64,000 bases of DNA, taken from contig NC_019673.1 in NCBI RefSeq assembly GCF_000328705.1, forward strand, positions 8,815,501 to 8,879,500. The letters are read 5' to 3'. A model generated the notes under the pieces. The model searched no databases. It was not told the origin of the DNA and was given only the letters and a program-made list of their open reading frames with translations. Both the position numbers and the translations under genes were made by a program. Positions 16,620-26,248 of the stretch are shown piece after piece; positions within the stretch are counted from its first letter, which is position 1, and each line of letters starts with the position of its first letter. The DNA comes from Saccharothrix espanaensis DSM 44229 (GTDB lineage: Bacteria > Actinomycetota > Actinomycetes > Mycobacteriales > Pseudonocardiaceae).

Positions 16620-18926
16620 TCACGGCGCGGGCCGGAAGCCCGCCTTCTCGGCGTCGGACGTGGTGCGGAACCAGACGTCGGCGCGGGTCTCGCGGAAGTT
16701 CGCGGACTCGCCGGTGTAGTAGCGGCGGCCGGTGAGGGTCGCCTTGACGTGGAAGTCGGGGGCGGGCGCCATCCCGTCGGACTTGGGCAGCACCGAGCCG
16801 GGACCGAACGGCGAGCGCGGGTTGAAGCCCTCGGGCTGCTGGTAGCGGGTGGTGCCGGCGGCGGGGCGGCCGCCCGTGCTGGGGCTGAAGCCGACCGGGC
16901 GCGGGCGGACCGGGCGCTGCGGGGGCGGACTGGCCGGCTGGGGCGACAGCGGCGCGGGCGGTGGCGTGCGCGGGCTGTTGGCCGGGCGGGTGGGGCGCTG
17001 CGGCAGGCCGCCGCCGCTGGAGGCCAGCAGCTCCGGGGCCAGCGTCGGGACGAACGGCTGGTCGTTGCCGGGCGCCGAGGGGCGCGGCGTGACCGGCGGG
17101 ATCGGCGGCTCGTCGTCGATGTCCTCGGGGGTGAGCAGCGGCTCGAACAGCGAGCGCGGCCGGCCGGGCTCGCGCGGCTCGCGGGGCACCTCGGGCTTGG
17201 CCGGACGCGGCGCGGGCCGCTCGCGGGCCGGGCGCTCGATGGGGGCGGGAGCGTCGCCGTGGGCCGGTGACCCGCCGTTCTCGGGCTCGAAGTCCGGTGC
17301 GGTGAACATCGACACCGGTTCGGCGGGCGCTTCGCGGTCGGGCTCGGTGAACAGCGAGACGGCCGGCTCCGGCTGTGCCACCACCGGTTCGGGTTCGGTG
17401 GCCACCGGCTCGACGTAGGTGGTCTCGGCGTGGGCCGGTACGACGTGCTCGGGCTCGGCGTGCTCGGGCTCCGCGTGCTCGGGCTCGGTGTGCTCGGGCT
17501 CGGCATGCTTTGGCTCGGCATGCTTCGGCTCGGCGCCCTGGGGCTCGACGTGCTGGGGCTCGACGTGCTGGGGCTCGACGAACTCGGGCTCGGTGCGCTC
17601 AGGCTCGGAGTACACGGGCTCGCTGTGCGCGGGCTCGGCGTGCCGGGGTTCGAAGTGCAGGGGCTCGACGTGCACCGGCTCGAAGGGCTCGGGCTCGATG
17701 TGCCGGGGCTCGGGCTGGGGAGTGAACGGCTGCTGGGTGAACGGCTGGGGGGTGAACGGTTCCGGGCCGACGGACAGGTCCGCGCCGAACGGCGAGATGT
17801 ACTCGGTGCGCGGCGAGAGCCGGTCGGCCTTCGAGCGCGTGGGCTCCGGCTCCGAGAACTCCGACGGCGGCAGGTCGGGCCGGATCGCCGGGTACTCGCC
17901 GGTCAGGTCGTGGTCCGGCCAGCGCTGCGCGTCCTCGGAGCGCCACGCGGGCCGGGGGTCCTCGGTGTGCCAGGTGTTGCGCGGCTCGGCGACCGGCTCA
18001 CGGGTCTCGTCCTCGCGGGCGCGGGCGAGTTCGGCGTGGAAGTCGTCGGCGCGGGACTGCTCGTCGGCGTGCAGGTCGTCGGCGCGGGAGTGCTCGGACC
18101 GGGAGCGGTCGTCGGACCGGCCGTCGACCTCGGCGATGGCCTGGGCCAGCGCGGTCGCCGGGATGAGCGTGGTGGTCTCGGACGGGCGCTCGGGCTCGTC
18201 CTCCTCCTCGTGCGAGGCGGAGTCGCCGGGCTCGTCGGCGTCCTCGCCGTACACCTCGGGCACGCCGGGCTCCTCGCGCCACACCTCGCGCGGCTGGAAC
18301 GCCTCGACCTCGGGCGGCGCGGTCGGCTCGGGCTGCGGCACGGCGGGTTCGGCCGCGACGGCGGGCGGCAGCAGCCGGGTCTGCTCGGCCGCGTGCCCGG
18401 CGTCCTCGGCCGGCCGGCGCGCGGGCTCCGGCTCGACCTCGGGGGTGAGCCGCTCGAACAGGCTGCGCGGGCGCTCCTCCTCCTGCCCGGGAAAGGACTG
18501 GTCGGGGAAGGGCTGCCCGGGGAAGGACTGGTCGGGGGAGGACCGGTCGGCGGACGATCGCCCCGGCGAGGGCTGGTCGGCGTAGGGCCGCTCCTCGAAG
18601 TCCGACAGCGGGCGGTGCTCGTCGTCCAGCTCGTCGCGGTGCTCGTCACGCCGGTCGAGCTCCAAGCCCGCCACGTCGTAGCGCGGCGGTTCGTCGCGCA
18701 CCAGGGCGTCGACCGGCGAGCGGGGCTCCTCCGGCCAGTCGTCGTAGTCCTCGCGCACGGGGACCGGAGCCGGGGCCGGAGCGGGGCGCGGGGAGGTGAG
18801 CAGGCGCTCCTCCAGCTCCTCCAGCTCCTTCTTCGCCGGGCGGACCAGGACCAGCCAGGTCAGCGCGACGCCTGCCACGAACGACAGCAGGCTCCACAGC
18901 CAGACCTGTCCGAACAGCGAACCCAC
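16620..18926 (-). CDS. Membrane-anchored, repeat-rich protein with C-terminal sunset-type domain
   Basis: A 768-residue protein: an N-terminal membrane helix (VWLWSLLSFVAGVALTWLVLV), a long disordered acidic Pro/Glu-rich region, a run of 5-residue repeats of the type HAEPE/HVEPQ (around residues 400-505), and a conserved C-terminal segment of about 45 residues (ATLTGRRYYTGESANF, DVWFRTTSDAEKAGFRP) that resembles the actinobacterial sunset domain. The GTG at 18926 was chosen because GGGAGG lies 7 nt upstream; an upstream GTG at 18941 is the alternative. The layout suggests a cytoplasmic or envelope spacer protein tethered to the membrane. Function unknown. Confidence 0.75.
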   Translation of the reverse strand: MGSLFGQVWLWSLLSFVAGVALTWLVLVRPAKKELEELEERLLTSPRPAPAPAPVPVREDYDDWPEEPRSPVDALVRDEPPRYDVAGLELDRRDEHRDELDDEHRPLSDFEERPYADQPSPGRSSADRSSPDQSFPGQPFPDQSFPGQEEERPRSLFERLTPEVEPEPARRPAEDAGHAAEQTRLLPPAVAAEPAVPQPEPTAPPEVEAFQPREVWREEPGVPEVYGEDADEPGDSASHEEEDEPERPSETTTLIPATALAQAIAEVDGRSDDRSRSEHSRADDLHADEQSRADDFHAELARAREDETREPVAEPRNTWHTEDPRPAWRSEDAQRWPDHDLTGEYPAIRPDLPPSEFSEPEPTRSKADRLSPRTEYISPFGADLSVGPEPFTPQPFTQQPFTPQPEPRHIEPEPFEPVHVEPLHFEPRHAEPAHSEPVYSEPERTEPEFVEPQHVEPQHVEPQGAEPKHAEPKHAEPEHTEPEHAEPEHAEPEHVVPAHAETTYVEPVATEPEPVVAQPEPAVSLFTEPDREAPAEPVSMFTAPDFEPENGGSPAHGDAPAPIERPARERPAPRPAKPEVPREPREPGRPRSLFEPLLTPEDIDDEPPIPPVTPRPSAPGNDQPFVPTLAPELLASSGGGLPQRPTRPANSPRTPPPAPLSPQPASPPPQRPVRPRPVGFSPSTGGRPAAGTTRYQQPEGFNPRSPFGPGSVLPKSDGMAPAPDFHVKATLTGRRYYTGESANFRETRADVWFRTTSDAEKAGFRPAP
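17420..17700 (-). repeat. In-frame 15-bp repeats coding HAEPE-type pentapeptides
   Basis: About 18 degenerate copies of a 15-bp unit (CTCGGGCTCGGCGTG on the plus strand) within the sunset-domain gene. They keep the reading frame and vary mainly at the second residue (HAEPE, HTEPE, HVEPQ), so copy number probably varies among strains. Confidence 0.8.
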
Positions 18927-19109
18927 GGGAGACCCTCCCACTGCGACGTCCTGTCACACCCCGACACGCTCCGCTGCCAGGTTCACCCGGTAGTGGAGCG
19001 GCTGCAAAACTACCCTGACCACCCGTCCGCGCGCGCTTTGCCGCCCCGACGTCGGCCGCTGGTCGAATAATAAGCCACGTGGACCGACTGACCTGGCAAA
19101 ACGGCAGCG

Positions 19110-19115
19110 TAGAGT
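19110..19115 (+). promoter_or_regulatory. -10 element TAGAGT of rarD (leaderless)
   Basis: TAGAGT then 7 nt and GTG at 19123. This places the upstream in-frame GTG (19114) inside the -10 and rules it out as the start. Confidence 0.6.
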
Positions 19116-19122
19116 GACCGCT

Positions 19123-20049
19123 GTGCCGCCGTTGACGAACTCTTCCGCGATCTCGGCGGAAACCAACCACACGAACCGGGGCGTCGCCTTCGGCATCGGC
19201 GCCTACGTCCTGTGGGGCATCGTGCCCGCCTACTGGCCGCTGCTGGCCCCGGCCGGCGCGGTGGAGATCCTGGCCCACCGGATCGCCTGGTCGCTGGTGG
19301 TGATGGTGCTGCTCACGGCGGTCCTGGGCCGGTGGGCGGGGCTGCGCGGGCTCTCGCTCAAGGGCTGGCTGATGGTGGCCGCCGCGTCGGTGCTGATCGC
19401 GGTCAACTGGGGCGTCTACATCTACTCGGTGAACGCCGGCCACGTGGTCGAGGCCGCGCTCGGCTACTTCATCAACCCGCTGGTCAGCGTCCTGCTCGGG
19501 GTGGTCGTGCTGCGCGAGCGGCTGCGCCGCGCCCAGTTCGCGGCGATCCTCATCGCGCTGGTCGCGGTGGTCGTGCTGGCCGTGGACTACGGGCAGCCGC
19601 CGTGGATCTCGCTGGTGCTGGCCTGCTCGTTCGGCCTCTACGGCCTGCTGAAGAAGACCGTGCCGCTGGACGCCACGGCCAGCCTCACCGCGGAGAGCGT
19701 CGTGCTGGCCCCGATCGCGGTGGGCTACCTGGTCTGGCTGGGCCCGGCGGGCACCTTCACCGACCACGGCGTCGGCCACGCGCTGATCCTGGTGTCGGCG
19801 GGTCTGGTCACGGCGATCCCGCTGGTGCTGTTCGGCGCCGGGGCCCGGCTCATCCCGCTGATCACCATGGGGATGCTCCAGTACATCGCGCCGATCCTGC
19901 AGTTCTCGTGGGGCGTGTTCGTCATGCACGAGCCGATGCCGCCGTCGCGGTGGTTCGGGTTCGCGCTGGTGTGGCTGGCGCTGGTCGTGTTCACCGTCGA
20001 CGCGCTGCGGATCCGGCGCAGGCCGCGGCTGCTCGCGCCGGTCGAGTAG
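19123..20049 (+). CDS. rarD: EamA-family transporter RarD
   Basis: A 308-residue inner-membrane protein with ten predicted helices in two EamA repeats, of the RarD subgroup (early motif GIGAYVLWGIVPAYWPLL, later INWGVYIYSVNAGHVVEAALGYFINPLVSVL split across the first repeat). RarD proteins are drug/metabolite-type exporters; the natural substrate is not established. The start was set by the leaderless promoter. It is convergent with the polyprenyl synthase gene, with a repeat array between them. Confidence 0.88.
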   Translation: MPPLTNSSAISAETNHTNRGVAFGIGAYVLWGIVPAYWPLLAPAGAVEILAHRIAWSLVVMVLLTAVLGRWAGLRGLSLKGWLMVAAASVLIAVNWGVYIYSVNAGHVVEAALGYFINPLVSVLLGVVVLRERLRRAQFAAILIALVAVVVLAVDYGQPPWISLVLACSFGLYGLLKKTVPLDATASLTAESVVLAPIAVGYLVWLGPAGTFTDHGVGHALILVSAGLVTAIPLVLFGAGARLIPLITMGMLQYIAPILQFSWGVFVMHEPMPPSRWFGFALVWLALVVFTVDALRIRRRPRLLAPVE

Positions 20050-20104
20050 GCCACCGGCCGGACGCGGTCAGGCCGCCGAGCGGCCGGAAGCCACCCGTCA
20101 GCGC

Positions 20105-20167
20105 TCAACGGGAACGGGTCAACGGGAACGGGTCAACGGGAGCGGGTCGCGGGTCAACGGGAGCGGG
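20105..20167. repeat. 14-bp tandem array at the stop codon of the polyprenyl synthase gene
   Basis: TCAACGGGAACGGG at 20105-20118 and 20119-20132, TCAACGGGAGCGGG at 20133-20146, a 7-bp remnant, then TCAACGGGAGCGGG at 20154-20167, which contains the TGA stop (minus strand) of the gene. The array looks like duplication of the gene's last codons and stop. Confidence 0.85.
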
Positions 20168-21155
20168 TCACGACGTACTCGCTGACCGATTCCAGCGCTT
20201 CCCGGGCCGGTCCCGCCGGCAGGTCGGCCAGCGCGGCACGGGCCCGCGCCGCGTAGTCGTCCAGCGTCCGCCGGGCGCGCTCCAGGCCGGCCGACGAGCG
20301 CAGCAGCTCCAGCGCCTCGGTCACCTCGGCGTCGTCGGTCAGCGGCTGGGCCAGCAGCTTCGCCAGCCGCGAGGCCGGCTCGTCCTCCAGCGCGTAGAGC
20401 ATGGGCAGCGTCTTCACGCCCTCGCGCAGGTCCGTGCCCGGGGTCTTGCCCGACTCGGACGAGGGGCTCGCGATGTCGATGACGTCGTCGGAGATCTGGA
20501 ACGCCGCGCCGATCACCTCGCCGTACCCGCGCAGCGCCTCCACCTGCGCCGGCGTGGTGTCGGAGAACATCGCGCCGAACCGGGCGGCGGTGGCGATCAG
20601 CGAGCCGGTCTTCTCGGCGATCGTGGTCAGGTAGTGCGCGACCGGGTCCTCGTCCCCGCGCGGGCCCATCGTCTCCCGCATCTGGCCGGTGACCAGCTCG
20701 GAGAACGTCTCGGCGATGATCCGCGCGGCCCGCGTGCCCAGGTCCGCGACCAGCGCCGAGGCGTGCGCGAACAGGTAGTCGCCGGTCAGGATCGCGATGC
20801 TGTTGTCCCACTTCGCGTTGGCCGACTCCGCGCCGCGGCGCATGGTGGCCTCGTCCATCACGTCGTCGTGGTACAGCGTCGCCAGGTGGGTGAGCTCCAC
20901 CACGGCCGCGGCCTTGATGACGCTGTCCCGGTCCCAGGAGGAACCCAACTGCGCGGACAGGATGGTGAACAGCGGCCGGATCCTCTTGCCGCCCGCCTCC
21001 ACCAGGTGCAGGGAGGTCTCCATCACCGGGTGGAACTCGCTCTGCACGACTTTGTGCAGCAGCTCCTCCACCTCGGCCAGCCCGGCCTGCACCACCTCCG
21101 CGAGCACGGGGTCCGTCAACCGGAACCCCGTCCCCGCCTGCTCGCTACTGGTCAC
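20154..21155 (-). CDS. Polyprenyl diphosphate synthase (menaquinone side chain)
   Basis: A 333-residue trans-prenyltransferase with both Asp-rich motifs (DDVMD near residue 95, DDVID near 225) that chelate Mg-diphosphate during chain elongation from IPP. It lies directly downstream of nuoN and in a locus with menG, menJ and mgtA, which in mycobacteria contains grcC1, so it probably makes the long isoprenoid tail used by MenA. Chain length cannot be read reliably. The GTG start sits 6 nt after TAGGCT (leaderless). Its stop is embedded in a 14-bp tandem repeat. Confidence 0.9.
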   Translation of the reverse strand: MTSSEQAGTGFRLTDPVLAEVVQAGLAEVEELLHKVVQSEFHPVMETSLHLVEAGGKRIRPLFTILSAQLGSSWDRDSVIKAAAVVELTHLATLYHDDVMDEATMRRGAESANAKWDNSIAILTGDYLFAHASALVADLGTRAARIIAETFSELVTGQMRETMGPRGDEDPVAHYLTTIAEKTGSLIATAARFGAMFSDTTPAQVEALRGYGEVIGAAFQISDDVIDIASPSSESGKTPGTDLREGVKTLPMLYALEDEPASRLAKLLAQPLTDDAEVTEALELLRSSAGLERARRTLDDYAARARAALADLPAGPAREALESVSEYVVTRSR

Positions 21156-21161
21156 TCCTGA

Positions 21162-21167
21162 AGCCTA
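21162..21167 (-). promoter_or_regulatory. -10 element TAGGCT of the polyprenyl synthase gene
   Basis: Minus-strand TAGGCT, 6 nt before GTG 21155, in the 19-bp gap after nuoN. It gives this gene its own promoter even though it follows the nuo operon. Confidence 0.5.
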
Positions 21168-21174
21168 CGTACCG

Positions 21175-22743
21175 CTAGAAGGCGAACCCGCCGGCACCCG
21201 CCCAATCGAGGGCGAAAGCCGGCCAGACGCCCAGCACGAGGGTGATCGCCGCGCCCATGGTGATGGCCACGGTGGTGAACGCGCCGGGCACGGTCACCGT
21301 CGGGCCGTCCGGCGCGGGCTCGCTGAAGTACATCAGCACGATGACCCGCAGGTAGAAGAACGCCGCCACCGCGGAGGCGACCAGGGCGATCACCACCAGC
21401 GGCGCCATGCCGCTCTGGATCGCCGCCGCGAACACCACGAACTTGCCGATGAACCCGCTGGTCAGCGGGATGCCCGCGAGCGCGAGCAGCAGGAAGGTGA
21501 ACACCGCGGCGGTGATCGGCGAGCGCTTGGCCAACCCGGCCCACTGGGACAGGTGGGTGGCTTCGCCGTCCGCGTTGCGGACCAGCGACACGACGCCGAA
21601 CGCGGCGATCGTGGTGAAGCCGTAGGCCATCAGGTAGAACATCGTGCCGGACAGGCCCTCGCTGGTCAGCGTGATCGACCCGACCAGCAGGAAGCCCGCG
21701 TGCGCGACCGACGAGTAGGCGATCATCCGCTTCACGTCGGTCTGGGTGAGGCCGAGCACCGCGCCGATGACCATGGACGCGATCGCCACGCCCCACAGCA
21801 CGCCGTTCCACTCCCAGCTCGACTTCTCGAACGCCACGAACAGCACCCGCAGGATGCCGCCGAACGCGGCGACCTTCGTGCAGGCCGCCATGAACGCGGT
21901 GATCGGGGTCGGCGCGCCCTGGTAGACGTCCGGGGTCCAGGCGTGGAACGGGCCGACCGACGCCTTGAACAGCAGGCCGACCACGAGCAGGCCGAAGCCC
22001 GCGTAGAGCAGCGTGTCGGAGCGGTCGGTGCCGGCCGTCGCGGTGGCGATGTCGGCGAGCTTGACCGAGCCGGAGTAGCCGTAGAGCAGGGCCACGCCGT
22101 AGAGGAAGAACGCCGACGCGAACGCGCCGAGCAGGAAGTACTTGACCGCGGCCTCCTGCGAGAGCAGGCGACGGCGGCGGGCCAGGCCGCACATCAGGTA
22201 CAGCGGCAGCGACAGCACTTCCAGCGCGATGAACATGGTCAGCAGGTCGTTGGACGCGACGAAGACCATCATGCCGCCGAGCGCGAACAGCGTCAGCGGG
22301 AACACCTCGGTCTGCATCCCGAACCGGCCGGCCTGGGCGCGGTCCTGGACGGTGCCGGGCCGGATGGCGGCGTCGGCGACGAACGCGCCGCCGGGCTCCA
22401 CCGAGCGGTCCGCGATGAGCAGCACCGCGCCGAAGCCGAGCACCAGCAGCGTGCCCCACAGGAAGATCACCGGCTGGTCGACCGCGATCGCCCCGGAGAG
22501 GGTGGTCTTGCCCTGCGCGGGCGTGTCCTCGGCGCTGCCGTACGCGGCCAGCGCCACGCCCGACGCGAGCAGCGTCGCCAAGGTCAGCACGACCTGGCTG
22601 GACCACCGCTGCTGCTTGGGCAGGAAGGCTTCGACCAGCACGCTCAAGCAGGCCGCGCCGAGCACGATCAGGATCGGCGCGACCGCGAGGTAGTCGATCT
22701 CGGGGGCCTGGAGCCGCTGGGTCTGAGCGAGGAACGTCTCCAC
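21175..22743 (-). CDS. nuoN: NADH-quinone oxidoreductase subunit N
   Basis: A 522-residue antiporter-like membrane subunit of complex I with about 14 helices. Conserved TM5 Glu and TM7 Lys regions are visible (LEVLSLPLYLMCG; LLFKASVGPFHAWTPDVYQGAPTPITAF). It is the last gene of the nuo operon and pumps protons or shapes the quinone channel. GTG start, 1 bp after the nuoM stop. Length is normal for actinobacteria. Confidence 0.96.
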   Translation of the reverse strand: METFLAQTQRLQAPEIDYLAVAPILIVLGAACLSVLVEAFLPKQQRWSSQVVLTLATLLASGVALAAYGSAEDTPAQGKTTLSGAIAVDQPVIFLWGTLLVLGFGAVLLIADRSVEPGGAFVADAAIRPGTVQDRAQAGRFGMQTEVFPLTLFALGGMMVFVASNDLLTMFIALEVLSLPLYLMCGLARRRRLLSQEAAVKYFLLGAFASAFFLYGVALLYGYSGSVKLADIATATAGTDRSDTLLYAGFGLLVVGLLFKASVGPFHAWTPDVYQGAPTPITAFMAACTKVAAFGGILRVLFVAFEKSSWEWNGVLWGVAIASMVIGAVLGLTQTDVKRMIAYSSVAHAGFLLVGSITLTSEGLSGTMFYLMAYGFTTIAAFGVVSLVRNADGEATHLSQWAGLAKRSPITAAVFTFLLLALAGIPLTSGFIGKFVVFAAAIQSGMAPLVVIALVASAVAAFFYLRVIVLMYFSEPAPDGPTVTVPGAFTTVAITMGAAITLVLGVWPAFALDWAGAGGFAF

Positions 22744-22744
22744 G

Positions 22745-24310
22745 TCACTTGCCTTCCTGCGTGACCGGGTCCGCGACCCCGACCTCGCTGAGCGTCGCCC
22801 CGACGGACGGGGTGATCACGTCCAACACCGGCTTCGGGTAGAACCCGAGCACCAGGATCAGCGCGACCAGCGGCGCGAGCACCGCCAGTTCCCGCTTGTC
22901 CAGGTCCTTCACCGGGGCGCGCCGCGGGTCGACCGTCGCGCCGGGCCCGCCGGTCGCGCCGATCAGCGCCGTGCCGCGCACCGGGCCCTGGAACACCCGC
23001 TGGTAGAGCCACAGGATGTAGAGCGCGGCCAGCACCATGCCCAGCGCGGCCAGGATCGTGAAGACCGGCTGGGTCGGGTAGGAGCCGACCAGCACCAGGA
23101 ACTCGCTGACGAACGAGTTGGTGCCGGGCAGCGCCAGCGACGACAGGCCGGCCACGAAGAACAGGCCGCCGAGCACCGGCGTCAGCTTCGCCATGCCGCC
23201 GTAGTCCTCGATCAGCCGCGACCCGCCGCGGGCCATCACCATGCCGACGACCAGGAACAGCATGCCGGTCGAGATGCCGTGGTTGACCATGTAGAGCACC
23301 GCGCCGGCCCCGGCCTGCGAGCTGAACGCGAAGATGCCCAGCGCGATGAAGCCGAAGTGCGCGATCGAGGTGTAGGCGACGAACCGCTTGAGGTCGGACT
23401 GGCCGACCGCGAGCAGCGAGCCGTAGAGGATGCCCGCCACGGCCAGCACCAGCACCAGCGGCGCGAGCTCCTGGCTGGCCAGCGGGAACATCGGCAGGCA
23501 GTAGCGCAGGAACCCGAACGTGCCGATCTTGTCCAGGATGCCGACCAGCAGCACGCCCGCGCCGACCGGCGCCTCGGCGCCGGCGTCGGGCAGCCAGGTG
23601 TGCAGCGGCACCAGCGGGGCCTTGATCGCGAAGGCGACGAAGAACCCGAGGAACAGCCAGATCTGGTGCGACAGCGGCAGCTCGCGGGTGACCGTGACCA
23701 GCGTCGCCCAGTCGAACGTGCCCGAGCCGAGCTTGTCGGCGGCGGCCACGTACACGCCGATCACCGAGGCCAGCATGATCAGGCCGCCGAGCAGCGAGTA
23801 GAGGAAGAACTTCATCGCCGCGTACTGCCGGTTCGGCCCGCCGAAGCGGCCGATCAGGAAGTACATCGGGACCAGCACGGCCTCGAAGAACACGTAGAAC
23901 AGGAACACGTCGGTGGCGGCGAACACGCCGACCATGCCGGTCTCCATGACCAGCAGCAGCGCGAAGAACCCGCCCGCGCTGCGGCCCTCGGGCAGCTTGT
24001 CCGCCCACGAGCCGCCGATGACCACCGGCACCAGGAAGGCGATCAGCGCGATCATCACCAGCGCGATGCCGTCCACGCCGAAGGACAGGTGCACGCCGAA
24101 GGACGGGATCCAGTCCGCCGAGCTGGTCAGCTGGAGCCGCTCGGTCGACGAGGTGTCGTAGCCGACCCACGCGACCACCGCGATCGCCAGCTCGGCCAGC
24201 GACACGGCCAGCGCGACCACCTTGGCCAGCCGGTCGTTGCCCCGCAGGAAGGCCACCACCACGCCGCCCACCAGGGGCAGCAGGAGCAGCGCGATCAGCG
24301 TCCAGCTCAC
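22745..24310 (-). CDS. nuoM: NADH-quinone oxidoreductase subunit M
   Basis: A 521-residue antiporter-like subunit. The signature FFEAVLVPMYFLIGRFGG holds the TM5 Glu, and FAIKAPLVPLHTWLPDAGAEAPV the TM7 Lys and the proton-path Trp. The GTG start overlaps the nuoL TGA (GTGA). It is one of three Mrp-like proton-translocating subunits of complex I. Confidence 0.97.
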   Translation of the reverse strand: MSWTLIALLLLPLVGGVVVAFLRGNDRLAKVVALAVSLAELAIAVVAWVGYDTSSTERLQLTSSADWIPSFGVHLSFGVDGIALVMIALIAFLVPVVIGGSWADKLPEGRSAGGFFALLLVMETGMVGVFAATDVFLFYVFFEAVLVPMYFLIGRFGGPNRQYAAMKFFLYSLLGGLIMLASVIGVYVAAADKLGSGTFDWATLVTVTRELPLSHQIWLFLGFFVAFAIKAPLVPLHTWLPDAGAEAPVGAGVLLVGILDKIGTFGFLRYCLPMFPLASQELAPLVLVLAVAGILYGSLLAVGQSDLKRFVAYTSIAHFGFIALGIFAFSSQAGAGAVLYMVNHGISTGMLFLVVGMVMARGGSRLIEDYGGMAKLTPVLGGLFFVAGLSSLALPGTNSFVSEFLVLVGSYPTQPVFTILAALGMVLAALYILWLYQRVFQGPVRGTALIGATGGPGATVDPRRAPVKDLDKRELAVLAPLVALILVLGFYPKPVLDVITPSVGATLSEVGVADPVTQEGK

Positions 24311-26238
24311 GAGAACCTCACCATCAGCAGCGCGCCCAGGACGAAGATCGCACCCAGGAGCATGGAGAGCGCGTAGGAGCGCACGAACCCGGTCTGCAAC
24401 CTGCGCAGCCGGCCCGAGCTACCGCCGAGCAGCGCGGCCGACCCGTTGACCAGGCCGTCCACGCCCTTGTTGTCCACGAAGACGAGCGCGCGGGTGAGCC
24501 AGGTGCCCGGCCGCGCGAACAGCGCCTCGTTGAGCGCGTTGCCGTACAGGTCGGCGCGCGCCGCGCGGACCGGGAACGACACCCGCGCGGGCCGCTGCAC
24601 CGGCTGCGGCTTGCGGCCGAACAGCAGCCACGCCACCAGCACGCCGAGGGCCGACAGGCCGAGCACCAGGAAGTTGACCGCGTTGTGGTCCAGCACGCCG
24701 TGCTGCTCCCGCAGCTCGCCCAGCGACGGGGTGAGCCAGCCGGCCAGGTTGTCGCCGGAGGCGAAGAACGCGCCCGCGCCGACCGAGCCGAACGCCAGCA
24801 CGATCATCGGCACCGTCATCGACAGCGGCGACTCGTGCGGGTGGTACGCGCGGCCGTCGGCGGACTTCAGGTCGGTCCACCGGGCCTTGCCCAGGAACAC
24901 CAGGAACAGCAGGCGGGTCATGTAGAACGCGGTCAGACCCGCGCCCAGCGCCGCCACGCCGCCGAACACCCAGCCGCGCCAGCCCTGCTCGCTGAACGCC
25001 GCCGCGATGATGGCGTCCTTGGAGAAGTAGCCGGAAAGGAACGGGAAGCCGATCAGCGCGAGGTAGCCCAGCGTCCAGGTGACGAAGGTGACCGGCATCT
25101 TGCGCCACAGGCCGCCCATCCGGCGGATGTCGCCCTCGTCGTTCATGCCGTGCATGACCGAACCGGCGCCGAGAAACAGCCCGGCCTTGAAGAAGCCGTG
25201 CGTGAGCAGGTGCATGATGCCCAGCGCGTAGCCGACCGGACCGAGGCCCACGGCCAGGATCATGTAGCCGATCTGGGAGACCGTCGAGTACGCCAGGACC
25301 TTCTTGAAGTCGTCGTACGCGCAGCCGATGACGCAGCCGATGAGCAGCGTGAACGCGCCGATGCACATCACGACCAGCCGGCCGTCGCCCGAGAGGTTGT
25401 AGATCGGGTTGGACCGGGCGATCAGGTAGACGCCGGCGGTGACCATGGTCGCCGCGTGGATCAGGGCGGACACCGGGGTCGGGCCGGCCATCGCGTCCGG
25501 GAGCCACGCCTGGAGCGGGAACTGGCCGGACTTGCCGCACGCGCCGAGCAGGAGCAGCAGCGTCACCGCGGTCACCGTGGCCGGCGACAGCTCGCCGACC
25601 CGCGCGAACACCTCGGTGTACTGGGTGGTGCCCAGCTCCTTGAACAGGATGAAGATCGCGATCGCCAGCCCCAGGTCGCCGACCCGGTTCATCAGGAACG
25701 CCTTCTTCGCCGCGGACGCGGCCTCCGGCTTGTGCTGGTACCAGCCGATCAGCAGGTACGAGGCCAGGCCGACGCCCTCCCAGCCGAAGTACAGGGTCAC
25801 GAAACCGTTGCCCAGCACCAGCAGGAGCATCGCGGCGACGAAGAGGTTCAGGTAGGCGAAGAACTTCCGCCGCCCGGCCTCGTGCGCCATGTAGCCGATC
25901 GAGTAGATGTGGATCAGCGCGCCGACACCGGTGATCAGCAGGACGAACGTCAGCGACAGCGGGTCCAGGCGCAGCGCGAACTCGACGGTGAGCGCGTTGA
26001 CCGACACCCAGTCGAACAGGTGCAGCTCACTGGTCCGCTCGCCGGACCGCGCGATCGTGTCGAAGAACAGCGCCACGCCGTAGCCGAACGCGGCGACGAC
26101 CGTCGCGGTGCCGAGCAGGTGGCCCCACTTGTCGGTGCGCTTGCCACCGATCAGCAGCACCGCCGCGCCGAACGCGGGCAACGCCAACAACAACCAGGCG
26201 AGACCGCCGATCCCGCTGGCGGCAACAGGTTCCGTCAC
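24307..26238 (-). CDS. nuoL: NADH-quinone oxidoreductase subunit L
   Basis: A 643-residue distal antiporter-like subunit: YFGWEGVGLASYLLIGWY (TM5 Glu), GKSGQFPLQAWLPDAMAGPTPVSALIHAATMV (TM7 Lys and following proton path, longer stretch split in reading) and a C-terminal lateral helix. GTG start with 10 bp to the nuoK stop. Full length for the family. Confidence 0.97.
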   Translation of the reverse strand: MTEPVAASGIGGLAWLLLALPAFGAAVLLIGGKRTDKWGHLLGTATVVAAFGYGVALFFDTIARSGERTSELHLFDWVSVNALTVEFALRLDPLSLTFVLLITGVGALIHIYSIGYMAHEAGRRKFFAYLNLFVAAMLLLVLGNGFVTLYFGWEGVGLASYLLIGWYQHKPEAASAAKKAFLMNRVGDLGLAIAIFILFKELGTTQYTEVFARVGELSPATVTAVTLLLLLGACGKSGQFPLQAWLPDAMAGPTPVSALIHAATMVTAGVYLIARSNPIYNLSGDGRLVVMCIGAFTLLIGCVIGCAYDDFKKVLAYSTVSQIGYMILAVGLGPVGYALGIMHLLTHGFFKAGLFLGAGSVMHGMNDEGDIRRMGGLWRKMPVTFVTWTLGYLALIGFPFLSGYFSKDAIIAAAFSEQGWRGWVFGGVAALGAGLTAFYMTRLLFLVFLGKARWTDLKSADGRAYHPHESPLSMTVPMIVLAFGSVGAGAFFASGDNLAGWLTPSLGELREQHGVLDHNAVNFLVLGLSALGVLVAWLLFGRKPQPVQRPARVSFPVRAARADLYGNALNEALFARPGTWLTRALVFVDNKGVDGLVNGSAALLGGSSGRLRRLQTGFVRSYALSMLLGAIFVLGALLMVRFS

Positions 26239-26248
26239 CGGTGACCTC

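Noticed and set aside
24685-26244. Long plus-strand open frames antisense to nuoL, nuoM, nuoN and nuoG
   Set aside because: They are rich in Arg, Gln and His, the usual result of reading high-GC genes in the complementary frame; the minus-strand genes have clear families.
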